The position numbers and the translations under genes are program-made. DNA of 16,998 nt from the NCBI GenBank assembly GCA_028565635.1, contig JAOXYB010022158.1, positions 1 through 16,998 on the forward strand, in the 5' to 3' direction. The notes under the pieces are model-generated. The model was not told where the DNA came from. It saw nothing but the letters and a program-made list of their open reading frames with translations, and did not search any database. Each line of letters starts with the position of its first letter. Positions within the stretch are counted from its first letter, which is position 1. Below, piece by piece: positions 1 to 9,636 of the stretch. This stretch comes from Phoronis ovalis. Taxonomy: Eukaryota > Phoronida > Phoronidae.

Positions 1-563
1 AAGCTGTGAGATTTAATTAATCATGGTGGGTGATGCCGGTCCAGAACCGTCGCCAAAAAAAGCAGCACAAAAACAACGTGTAGGTCAGCTGGGAAGAATT
101 TTCAATTCGCGATTGAACATGAATCGCGAAAGAATGTTTATCGTGCGAACGGTCAAAATCGCGATTAAAGTTTTGCTAAATTTTTTATCTAGCTAATATT
201 TTAATCGCGATTGCCCGTGAGAACAGAGCTTAAGTTTATATGTTCAGAAATAAGCAAATTATTATTTATATCAGTACACGGAATCGTCATCTTTTGAAGG
301 AAACATGTTACAGAGTTGCTATGCTATTCCATTGTAGCAACTGCAACAGAAAGGTGCAATGTAATGTGAAGAAGCAATTCTTCAAAATAATGTGTACAAC
401 CGGTACTGCTTATCTGTAGTAAAGCACTTACGAGAGGCTCCATACCTACAGTTCCATGGGATATGGTTATTAGAGGATATTATATTTTATTTTGCTTATG
501 ATAACTATTAATAAAAAGGTAAACGCAAGAAAGAATGTGTTACTAAATGCAGTTTGATTCTAG
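1..563. other. Probable intron of the SNAPC4 gene, 3' part
   Basis: No convincing exon is seen here. The first SNAPC4 exon in the window begins in the middle of a Myb repeat, so the preceding exon must encode the front half of that repeat (tryptophan plus acidic residues). No reading frame in this stretch gives such a sequence, which places that exon to the left of the window. A short frame from the ATG at 23, running to a possible donor (GTAGGT at 80), would encode about 19 lysine- and alanine-rich residues. It has no Myb character and I do not call it. The stretch holds a cluster of AATCGCGATT-type palindromes at 103-213. Confidence 0.5.
103..213. repeat. Cluster of four AATCGCGATT-type palindromes
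   Basis: The 10-base palindrome AATCGCGATT occurs at 157-166 and 203-212. Close variants sit at 103-115 (CAATTCGCGATTG) and 121-130 (GAATCGCGAA). Four CG-rich palindromic words within about 110 bases of AT-rich DNA stand out. They may be parts of a small decayed inverted-repeat element or a set of protein binding sites. Neither reading is proven. Confidence 0.6.
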
Positions 564-679
564 ATAAGTGGTACTTGTACAAGAAAGATGTCCCTGGACG
601 AACAGATGCAATGATAATGAGACGATTTAAAACTTTAAAAAAGTGGAAGAAGGTGAATGCTCTGATTGAGAAACAAGAG
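564..679 (+). CDS. SNAPC4: SNAPC4 exon: second half of a Myb repeat
   Basis: The exon enters in phase 1 and leaves in phase 0 at GTAAGT. It encodes KWYLYKKDVPGRTDAMIMRR and a basic tail, with the tryptophan, the PGRT turn and the recognition helix of a Myb repeat. I chose the acceptor TTGATTCTAG because it cuts the repeat just before the conserved W. The frame stays open up to 515, so an acceptor at 517-518 is also possible, but the extra residues are not Myb-like. Confidence 0.7.
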
Positions 680-3600
680 GTAAGTGTTTGGTTTGGAAAC
701 TTCCGGTTTTTGTTCTGACACTGACAGCTTGCGTGCATGCATGAAAAGTAAAATATAATTATACTATTCACTTGCACAAGGTACCATAATTTGCAGAATT
801 TTATAAATGGTCAATTACCTTATTCTCTGCAGGCTCAAGCTATATATGTCTTCTGCTGCATGCAAATAGTCTGTTAATTTACTACTAAAGAGACATTGTA
901 CACACAAGGGGATGCTCTTTTATTTTTTACTCAGTGATGTGGATAGTTTATGCTACATTAGAGGAAGCAGTAGAAAGTTGGCCATTTGTCACATTGCATC
1001 TTTCTAAAGTGCAGCATGTAGTTGTAAGCATCATATTTCAATAATATATTTTTTAATCAAATTTTATCTTTAACGCTACATCCACAACTTAATAGCCCAA
1101 GGTAAGAGAAGTCTTGATGTCGCCTAGTAGACCTGACGAAGTCAGTTTCGTATCAGACAATTGTTTGTCCTCAATCCCTGAGTATGGGTCAGAAACGAGT
1201 GGAACAGTGAATGAGGAACTTGCAATGGAACCAATTTATAACGATTTATTACCAACCATGGCACCTGTTAACAACTACTTGTCGGATGTATTAAGGCATA
1301 TGCAAGAAGAAGAAGAGGCTAAGATAAAAGCAGAGGAAGAAATGAAGGAACAGGACCTTAGAAATGGTATAGTGCCTTTGTTTTTCATACACAATTTTCT
1401 GAGATGTCTCCTTCCTTGTGAACTTTACATGGCATATTCAACCTCATTTTTTCTCCTTGTGTATTTCACTTTTTAATTCTTACCTTTGTGTCTCTTTTTA
1501 TTTTTTTGGGGCCAGTTGGTAAACAAATGTTTGTAGCTTGCTTTTCTGTTGACTACTCCACCACTTTTTATGCCCATATCACATTAGTTAATGGACATAT
1601 AGTTGTACCTCTGCTTTACTGGCATCGTTGTTGTGTATAACAACTTGTCTCATGAAAATAGCTTCAGTTTTTACTAGATTATTAGCTTCATCCTGATAAG
1701 ACATTTAACGTATAACTACAAGTACGCGCCGGGCACGGAACATACATAAAAATTGCTGAAGTAATTTGCCGGACACGGTTACGCACCGATAGTGGTAAAT
1801 ATAGATCAGCTTGTTTTTGACTGGCATAGCTGACTGGCATTGCCTGGACAATTTGATTGCAGGTGTTTTACACTAGTGGTATTTTAGTATGGCTTTGAAA
1901 ATTAGGTCCAATGCATATCTGAAACTGCAACAAAGGTAGATATATGAAGGACATAGTGGATCAAATAACGATTGGAAAGTTCGCCATTTTCACATTCATG
2001 CAGCTGGGCTGACTGGCAGCCTTGTTTGTTCCCTAGGTGGGATGTCTATAGCCACAAAGACAAAGCATTGCCTGGATGATTTAAAGGTACTGTACATTTA
2101 TCCAGGCCATACATGGGTGGGCTGTGTTATAGGTTAGGTGGTATATTAGAATGACCTTGAAAAGTGGGTGAAATGCCGATCAGAAGCTTCAGCAGTTTTT
2201 CACAGGAAACCTGTTTTCACCTGTATCTTGAAAATTCTGACATAGATCATTTCAAGCCAGACGGTAAATAGAAGCTAAGAAGGTGAGGTTTAAGCTTGAT
2301 CTGTATCACTTCCAATATGACTGACTGGTGGCCATGTTTGTTCCTGAGACAAGCTGTGAGATTGGCATCTGTCTACAATACAGACCTCTTGTTATGTTTC
2401 TCAGCCTGATGCTTGAGTTGAAAATATGAATTGTGGTGTTTTAATTTTCATGCTCATAGCACTTAGTGCATGGTCAAATGCCGATCCAAATCTTCTATTG
2501 ATAATTTTTGTAAATGTCTGTTTTGTGAATTTATATTTACTTTTAAAAAAATATTCTTAATTTCTGTGGGAATAATAGCAAAATTAATTTAATTTTAGTT
2601 TTTGCTGGAGTGTAATATATGCACACAATTAGAAATTTAATGAATATTTTACAAATAAAAATGATCAAGGTAAATTATATGGGAATTTTCGTTGATAAGT
2701 TAGAAGTAAATATGTGTTTATTTTATGCACAGGTATTATTGTTCCCCAGTGTCCACGTGGTGCACGCACAAAACGTCGGGTCTGTGATGTCCGCCGTCAC
2801 AACCAACTGATCAGAAGAACCATCAAAGAGAGAATTGGCAAGATGCTTGATGCAACTGGGGCTTCTGAAGTGCAAGATGCTACACCAAATAATGTAATCG
2901 AATGTTTGGTACGTACTAGATCAAAAGTAAAAAGAGTATTTTTTGTGTAATTTACTGCTCTAAAAATGTGAATTAAATTGGGTGTGTTTACAATGAAATT
3001 GTTAGATGACTATTAACTTTTTTAAACAAATGGCAACAGAAAATTCTTTAGAGCTTAAAGAAAATCAACATTATATATTAAATTATTAAGTTTATTTGTC
3101 ATTTGAAAAAGTATCTATGTTTATCAAATTTATGCCTAATTTGATGATTGTGTCTTTTGTTATTATTAAAAAACAGAAATGTAGTGTAGTGTTACAGCCG
3201 TAAAACACAAAAAAATTAATGTAGTTTCATGTTATGTATAAAAATTATTTTAACTTTGCAGTCTGCATGTACTAATAGTCAGATAAAGTCACGCTATCCA
3301 CTTACAAGGGTTAGTGACATCATCAAAATGTCACAGGAAGTTGAAAAAGAATCAGAAATAATTGCAAACTATATAATGAACAAGGGAAAAGTACCATCAC
3401 ACGAAGAAAGTAAGAAACTTTTAAAACATCTTAAAGTGACGAAGATGACTGTCAGAAGGCCATATACTAGACAAAGAGTTGACGAAGTGGACAAAGATAT
3501 AGAAGCTGAAATCAGAAGTCTGCTTAATGTGTCTGTGAAACGTCACTCTGGACGACCTAGGAAATTCACAGGTACTGCAACAAGTGTTAAACTATTGTGT

Positions 3601-6600
3601 AACTTATTTTAGGCATATAAAGAACAGACTTATGGAGTATTAAACATGTCATGCATTGAAAGGTTTCGTGAGATTCTTGCTCTGTATAACATTAAAATTA
3701 TTGAAAATGTTCAAAATCCCATTATTACATACTAGACTTGATATGTTTTAAAAGTTGCAATTACAATATCTGTTGCTACGTTTTTCTGTGTGAAATACTT
3801 TGTTGGAACAAGGTGACTGTGCAGTTATAAATGTTTAGAATTTGTGTGGTGTACAACTTGATTTACAGTGATTTCAGTTTCTTTTCATCATGAATTACCA
3901 CAGGAAACTGTGCTCGTGTCCACACATGTAACATAACAAAACAGTTAGTTTTAAAGCAACACAGTACTTAGTGTATACCCAGTACAGTTAGGAATAAATG
4001 CCAGTCATGATAGTTTCTGATTTTTGATAATACATCTTATTTTTTAATCCATTTTGTCGTCACTTTAGTCAGACAAAAATATGTAAACTGCATATTAAGT
4101 TATTATATGTGAAGTGTCTTTAATTTCAAGCTTTGATGTAATTTGAAATATTTTTAAAAATGGAACAAATTTAGGGTCGGCAAGTTGCCAAAATCTTGTG
4201 TTTCTATTCGTGGGTTTGTGTAACAACCCCAAACTGCAATATTTGCAACTAAAAATAATGAAAGCACAGTAAAATATCTTTTTTATGGCTTATGTTTTAG
4301 GCATTGCAACTTCACACATGTTAACCCCAGTGGAAGAGAAGCGTTTCCATGAAGATGATATTAAAAGTACAAGGCGTATCGTGCCATTACTGCTGAAGGT
4401 ATGTATCATTAGAGTCATGAGTAATCTGACAAAGAGGTTCTATGATAGAGTTGTACACTCTTGATATTAGCTGGGGTTTAAATTCAAGAAATGATTAAAT
4501 TTAATTGTGGGACTATAATAATTATCATTAATTATCCCATACATATTCCTCCTGATCACATGTGACAAGTTTATTTATATATTGTTAATTAATTTTGCAG
4601 GCTTTAGGAGCTGATGTGGGGAAAATTCAAGCTGAAGTTGTTTCTTTTAAAGATAAGCTTGATGCTCAAAAACAAGAAAAACTGAAGCCGAATGATCAAT
4701 GCTCGAATAATGAAGCGGATTGCAGGATTGCAAGCAGTGATAGTGTAGCAGACAAATATATTAACAATGGTGTTTCTAATAATGCACCTACTCACATCAG
4801 TGAAGATGAAGCGAGTACAGATGTCCAATTAAATGAAGGTGAAAGTACTGGAAAGTTGACAAAGGGGAAACTAGGCACAAAACGCAAATTAGCTGCATCC
4901 AATCATGGAGAAGTTACAAACAAAAAACAGAAAGAGGATTTAGAGGCAGACAATGAACAAAGTTTAGAAAATGACATGATTGCAGAGACTATAACATTTG
5001 TTGAAGATGTTCTTCCTACAAAAAGTGTTACATCATTTATGAGTTATGCGGAAGAAAAAAGCCACCAATTAGAAGAAAAGGCTTACAGGAAGACATCACC
5101 GGATAATGTGGAGTTTTTAATGATAGGTGGCTCTGAGTGTTCAGCTGGTACTAGCTCTTTAAAATCGGAGGTCAAAATTAATCTGCCGCCTCTTCCACCA
5201 AATTATGCATCCCTTTCTGGGTTTCGCCAGTTACTTCTTGACAGAAAATCGCTCATCTTAACTGCTGACCAGTTACATTTTGAGAATAAAAGTGATTGGA
5301 TTGTTGTTTACGAAAAGGGTGGGTCAATGTCTAAGATTTCAACCTCCTTGAATACTTATGATGCTGGATATGCGGCAGACTCAGACTATAGTGTCATCAT
5401 GAAACATCCTATATTAAAAGCACGAGAAACTCTAGAGTATAAACAGTTAAAGGCAAGATTTCTATCCATGTTTTTGTGGCCATCCTTGCTGTCAACTGTG
5501 GCAGTTGAAGATCTATCACAAAAAGAGAGCAAGGAAGAACTGCAGACAAAAGCCGCCATGACAGTCACTGTCAGTGAAAAGAAAAAATATAAAGTTAAGC
5601 GGCCGTAAGTACATGTAGTATATCCACTAATGAGCACTTTATTATGATAATTATATTTCTTTCTCTTTTAAAGATAATTTAACAATTATGCTGTAGCCAG
5701 TCGTGGCAAAATTTAATATCTGGGTTGTAAAATTTACTGCTGCACAGTAATCCTTGGTATATTAATCATGATAAAAATTTGACAGATTTGTCCACTTCAT
5801 TTCTTTAGCATGAATTTTTTCAACTTTGCCAGAAATTACTATTAATAGAGGATTTTTAATTATTATAGTGTACTGAGTGTACCACTAGTACTAATCGCTC
5901 CACTGCCTAATACTTGAGACAAATTATTCCACGATCACACATTTGTTGGATAGCGTTTATAAGGTTATTCACAAAATGAGCATCTTTTCTAGTGATTGCA
6001 ATCACCTCTTGGTACAGAATTTTAACATCTTTTGAATATGTTCCCATGCCATAGTTTGTTCATAAGCCAGGCCTCTTTATAATTTTGGTAAATATGTACT
6101 AGTAGGTATTTGAATATGTTATTTTAGCAAACTTGTAACGTTATATAAAGTTCAAGGTCATTATTACTTATAAATGGTCCTTAGTAAATTTGATGAACAG
6201 TTTAACGTGCCTAGCTAATGTTAAGTGCTGAAATGATTTTTTTTGTAACAGTCTGTGTTATGAACCATATTTTTGTGGCAAAATGTTCACTGACTGTCTG
6301 CCAAATGATCTCAGTTAATTTTGGTTTTAGACCGTGCACTGCTGGTAGGAAAGCCAGAAAACTGCGTGTAAAATCCAAAGAGGACAGATTAGCTCAATTC
6401 GAAAAAAGGCGCAAAACTATCGCTTTAAAGCAGTTACTGAGGACAACTGGTGCTGCAAATAAAGGTGATTGGGCTATAATTATAATCGTGGAATACTGCA
6501 GTTTTACTTAACTAATGTCATATATGAACACTGCAACTTGTTTTGTACCCTGGTGTTATTCTTGTGAACTATAATATTTTACATGCTTGTTTTACTATGG

Positions 6601-8384
6601 TTTATAGATTTATGACAATAACCCCAGCAAACAGGTTTCTGTGTTTAACACATAGTCTATGAAAGATTTACTTTATCCATTTCTTTATCATGATATCCCT
6701 CATTGGTGAATATTTTCTGTGTTCGCCAGTGGCAGATCAGAATTATATATTAATAAGTATTGCCATAATGTGTGTTTGAAAGATTACTTAATATTGTATG
6801 GCAAAATAACTTTGTAATTATGTAACTTTTGTTATATTACAGCACATGACATACCTGCTGTACAGTCTGATGACTTTCACAATGAAGATGATCAACACAA
6901 GGTGGATCCCCTTTCAGGTACTCTGATAGTATTGACTGTCATCTGCCCCACTAATCTATAGTTAACCCATACAAAAAAGGAACTACAGTAATTTTGTTGA
7001 AGCTTCCTGTTTCCTTTCAGCTAACTAAATATTTTGATCTAGCCACATAAATTTATCTTGACCTGTCAAAATTTAAAACTGAACACAAGAAGATCAATTA
7101 AGGTTATCTAATAAATGTCACCTACAAGCCTGGCAGTGTTGGCAATAGAATGCCTTAAAATATTATAATTCTAATATTATTTTATAATTTAGACTAAAAG
7201 TAGATAGCATCATTCCACAAAGCTTATTCACCCATCATAGTTTTGGACAGTTAACCAGATACAGGCCTCCCTACCATCAGCTGATTACATTGTAGGACCT
7301 AAAATTGTTGTTTATTCCTTTTTACAAAGAACTGCTTTGTTGGATGCATTCATTTGACCTGTACTGAAGTAATTTTGGGTTCAAAAGTTAAATTTCTGAT
7401 AGTTACATATAATAGTTGAACTGCAGAAATAATCATTATATATATTTAGAAAATTGTACATATTTGTTTTTATTATTTATTTATTTTAATTATTAAATGG
7501 CTTTATAAGAAAAATACATTTTGCAAAAAACTTGTTTTGACAGATAAAAAGTGAACGTAATTTCACATTATCCGTGTTAGTTTTTTTTACAAAATGGCAG
7601 CCTATAGTTTGCGATTTCTGATATCTGCCATCTGTTTATTAGTTGATGAAGAAAACAGCAGATTTCAAATATGGTAATTTGTAAAGTAATTGTGTCCTAT
7701 CCACGTGATCAAAGTTGATCAAAACCGAAACCATTTTGTCACTCTTGATTGTTTTACTTCATATGACCGAGTATTTTGCAAAATATTGTAGATAACCCCA
7801 CTGATAACCAACAAAATGAGACTCACACAGAAATAAACAAACCACGTGGTCGTGGACGGCCAAAAGGCTCAAAGACGCAGTCAAGAAATCAGGTTGTAGT
7901 TCGACGTCGTAGTTCACGCACCCAAACTTTGATCAGTCAAGAAGACAGTTGCAAAATTGAAGAAAAATATTTAACTGATAAATCACTTTTGTTGCGAGCA
8001 AAAAAGAATCGTTTAACATCTCAAGCTGGCATAAGAGATGATACATCTAGCATGCACAGTGAAGATGGATCATTTCAAGGCTCCGATTCACACCAAGCTG
8101 CTCATCAGTTTTCTATCACATCTTCACCTTGTGTTGAAAATTCTAATCAACCTCAAGTAATAACCAGCAATATAGATTGTGCAGGTTCAGGCATTGTACT
8201 TTTGCCACCTGGCGGTGAAAGCTCAAATGAGATTAAAATAACTCCAAACACATCTACTGGGGCACTCTCTGCTGTTTTGTCTTCACCAGCTGCTGGCACG
8301 ACAACGCGTCAAGTTCTGATGAAGCTTCCAAGTGGTAAAGAAATACCAGTCAATCTATTTATTCCTTGTTCACAGTCACAGTGA
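564..8384 (+). CDS. SNAPC4: SNAPC4 (SNAP190), snRNA-activating protein complex subunit 4; 3' part of gene, nine exons
   Basis: SNAPC4 is the Myb-domain subunit of SNAPc, the nuclear complex that binds the proximal sequence element of snRNA promoters for RNA polymerases II and III. Exons are 564-679, 1096-1366, 2733-2908, 3262-3571, 4301-4398, 4601-5604, 6331-6464, 6843-6917 and 7792-8384. All junctions are GT-AG and all phases agree, giving 924 residues to the stop. Residues 1-20 hold a Myb recognition-helix motif (VPGRTDAMIMRRF). Residues 518-543 (LSGFRQLLLDRKSL) and 592-623 (LKARFLSMFLWPSLLSTV) resemble the conserved C-terminal block of SNAPC4, which in vertebrates binds SNAPC2; this is the basis of the name. 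The middle is acidic, lysine-rich and probably disordered. AT-hook motifs lie near residues 281-290 and 744-755. The N-terminus and most Myb repeats are outside the window. Another Myb protein sharing this C-terminal block is the only alternative I can think of. Confidence 0.8.
1096..1366 (+). CDS. SNAPC4: SNAPC4 exon: acidic linker
   Basis: Phase 0 in, phase 1 out (donor GGTATAG). It encodes about 90 residues, serine- and acid-rich, ending in a charged, probably helical run (MQEEEEAKIKAEEEMKEQD). The AG acceptor at 1094-1095 follows an in-frame stop, so the exon cannot extend to the left. Confidence 0.75.
1367..2732 (+). other. SNAPC4 intron (1366 bases) with degenerate internal repeats
   Basis: This is the longest complete intron in the window. 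I see no exon in it. It contains loosely repeated blocks: the words TGACTGGCA and ATTGCCTGGA recur at 1829-1852 and 2009-2080, and a GACTGG..GCC.TGTTTGTTCC block at 2011-2033 recurs near 2322-2343. A close direct repeat, GCCGGGCACGG / GCCGGACACGG, lies at about 1728-1738 and 1769-1779. Confidence 0.55.
2733..2908 (+). CDS. SNAPC4: SNAPC4 exon: basic segment
   Basis: Phase 1 in (acceptor TTATGCACAG), phase 0 out (donor GTACGT). It encodes 59 residues, strongly basic at the front (CPRGARTKRRVCDVRRHNQL) and then a probable helix. No named domain was recognised. Confidence 0.75.
3262..3571 (+). CDS. SNAPC4: SNAPC4 exon: charged helical region with AT-hook-like GRPRK
   Basis: Phase 0 in (acceptor TTTGCAG), phase 1 out (donor GTACTG). 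It encodes 103 residues of charged, probably helical sequence rich in K, E and I. It ends in KRHSGRPRKFT at 3538-3570, which has the GRP core and basic flanks of an AT-hook. Confidence 0.75.
4301..4398 (+). CDS. SNAPC4: SNAPC4 short exon
   Basis: Phase 1 in (acceptor TGTTTTAG), phase 0 out (donor GTATGT). It encodes 33 residues (TPVEEKRFHEDDIKSTRRIV and flanks), which are too few for the open-frame length filter; phase and splice sites support it. Confidence 0.7.
4601..5604 (+). CDS. SNAPC4: SNAPC4 large exon: disordered acidic region and conserved C-terminal block
   Basis: Phase 0 in (acceptor AATTTTGCAG), phase 2 out (donor GTAAGT). It encodes about 335 residues. The first half is acidic with lysine clusters that could be nuclear import signals (GTKRKL, NKKQKE). 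The second half holds the blocks that identify the gene: LPPNYASLSGFRQLLLDRKS at 5186-5245 and HPILKARETLEYKQLKARFL followed by SMFLWPSLLSTV at 5405-5500. Confidence 0.8.
6331..6464 (+). CDS. SNAPC4: SNAPC4 exon: basic segment
   Basis: Phase 2 in (acceptor TTGGTTTTAG), phase 1 out (donor GTGATT). It encodes about 45 residues, very rich in K and R (AGRKARKLRVKSKEDRLAQF), probably for nuclear import or nucleic-acid contact. Confidence 0.7.
6843..6917 (+). CDS. SNAPC4: SNAPC4 micro-size exon
   Basis: Phase 1 in (acceptor TATATTACAG), phase 1 out (donor GTACTC). It encodes 25 acidic residues (DDFHNEDDQHKVDP and flanks). The length is a multiple of three, so the exon could be skipped without a frame change; whether that happens is unknown. 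Confidence 0.65.
7792..8384 (+). CDS. SNAPC4: SNAPC4 last coding exon with AT-hook
   Basis: Phase 1 in (acceptor AATATTGTAG), ending at TGA 8382-8384. It encodes 197 residues. A textbook AT-hook (PRGRGRPKGSK) lies at 7842-7874, followed by a Ser/Thr-rich, probably disordered tail. The extreme C-terminus (MKLPSGKEIPVNLFIP and flanks) is less charged. Confidence 0.75.
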
Positions 8385-8458
8385 CACACAATGCTTCAAC
8401 CTTATGTGCCAAATGTTAGATATTTGCCTATTATGTAGCAGAATGTTAGTTTGTATTC

Positions 8459-8464
8459 AATAAA
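8459..8464 (+). terminator. SNAPC4 polyadenylation signal AATAAA
   Basis: AATAAA begins 75 bases after the SNAPC4 stop codon, which would make the 3' UTR about 100 bases. Confidence 0.65.
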
Positions 8465-8839
8465 TTCTGATTGAACTAAACAGTCATGTGCACATTCTTC
8501 ATATAAATAATTCTTTCAAGTCTGTGCAAGTCTCTGTACTCTAAGAATTGTTGTGAAAAATTAAAAGTGAAAACTTGAAAAAAAATTAATTCTTTGTCAG
8601 AGAATTTATAAGTTTAAAGTTGTGTGAATGTATTTTTTAAAAAATGGTAAATAATCCATATACAGGGTGACACTAAACAGAAAATTACCACACAATTTAT
8701 GACATTTTAACTTAAGTTTGACAAAAAAATAAATGATTTTTCCAATTCCTAAGCTAGAATGCTCATTTGCAGTTTCATAAAAAATACTTGCTCACTTTTA
8801 TCGAGCACTCTTCAAGCGAAATCAAAATGAACATAAATA

Positions 8840-8985
8840 TGGCTTTTTGGCATATTATTAGTGCACTCACCAAGGAATTTATTATTGCACACAACTTTTT
8901 TACATTTAAAAACAAAGATATCTCTTTGAATTTATTTGAACACCAAATAAGCTCTCTCTAGCAAACTTGAATGTTGTTGGGTCTT
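8840..8985 (+). repeat. Decayed dispersed repeat, copy A
   Basis: It is the same family and orientation as the stretch at about 15775-15955. Shared words in order are CATTT.AA.AACAAA, a T-rich gap, CACCAAA, CTCTCT..AGC.AACTT and GTTGGGTC.TATT. The match is imperfect with small gaps, as in old copies. No coding capacity is seen. Confidence 0.6.
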
Positions 8986-9155
8986 ATTTCGATTTCTAAG
9001 GAGAATTTCGTACCAAATTGGTGCAATTTCTATGTTGGCTACCAGTCCTAAGAAATAAAGCAAAAATCAAAATTATAGTGTTTGTTTTTGAAAACATTGA
9101 GTTTATCTATTAATACTAAAACTTGCTTTGTTGTTGCAGCTGAAATGAAAAAGGG

Positions 9156-9176
9156 ACAGAACTTCAAAAGTTCTGT
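9156..9176. repeat. Perfect 9-base hairpin
   Basis: ACAGAACTT, a 3-base loop CAA, then AAGTTCTGT. The arms are exact reverse complements. It lies between the two 3' ends, about 190 bases beyond the PRPF4 poly(A) signal. Confidence 0.6.
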
Positions 9177-9365
9177 TTGTTTCATGTCGTCCTGTCGTAA
9201 GAAAAACAGCCTACTGTGTGATATAAATGTACCTTTGTCATTATGCAGAACCCTGTTGAAACTTGTATTTGTTAAAGTTGTTGTTTCATTCGCTTTTGTA
9301 AGAATGGCAGATGTGAAAACAGAAGATATCCAAAATAAAGTGAAGATGTAAAAATTTACAAACGT

Positions 9366-9371
9366 TTTATT
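9366..9371 (-). terminator. PRPF4 polyadenylation signal AATAAA
   Basis: TTTATT on the + strand reads AATAAA on the - strand, about 70 bases after the PRPF4 stop codon at 9440-9442. Confidence 0.65.
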
Positions 9372-9439
9372 TACTCAATATATGATACGTACTGAATACT
9401 TCAGATATGATACACTGTGTATCTTTGTAGATTGAAATT

Positions 9440-9636
9440 CTATAATTCTGGTGCCCAAAGTTTAAAAGTCCTGTCATAAGACGCTGTTGCTATATATTGT
9501 AAATCCAGTGAAATGTCTGCACACATTACTTTTCCTTCGTGTCCAGCTAATGTCTTTAATGGTGCCCAATTCGGATGCGACCAGACTTTGACAGTGTTGT
9601 CATAACTTGCTGTGATGAGATATTCACTATTGTTGG
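9440..9636 (-). CDS. PRPF4: PRPF4 exon 11: WD repeats 6-7 and stop
   Basis: Phase 1 in (acceptor CTATTTTAG), ending at TAG 9442-9440. It encodes [20 protein letters not shown] and the last repeat, ending [13 protein letters not shown]. Confidence 0.95.

Larger units (their letters stand above)
8465..9365. other. Spacer between the convergent SNAPC4 and PRPF4 genes
   Basis: There is no recognisable gene. It holds a decayed repeat (about 8840-8985) and a perfect hairpin at 9156-9176. An open + strand frame at 9117-9350 starts just after an acceptor-like TTGTTGTTGCAG (end 9139). It encodes no known domain, so I do not call it a gene. Confidence 0.6.

Noticed and set aside
23-79. ATG-started 19-codon frame followed by GTAGGT, as a first exon of the + strand gene
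   Set aside because: The next exon starts inside a Myb repeat, whose front half this frame does not encode; the SNAPC4 N-terminus should lie far to the left.
519-563. Leftward extension of the first SNAPC4 exon to an acceptor at 517-518
   Set aside because: The added residues are not Myb-like and the acceptor lacks a pyrimidine tract; the cut at 563 fits the repeat better. Not excluded.
4604-5637. Open - strand frames under the large SNAPC4 exon
   Set aside because: They are shadows of the + strand exon, which has correct splice phases and conserved blocks.
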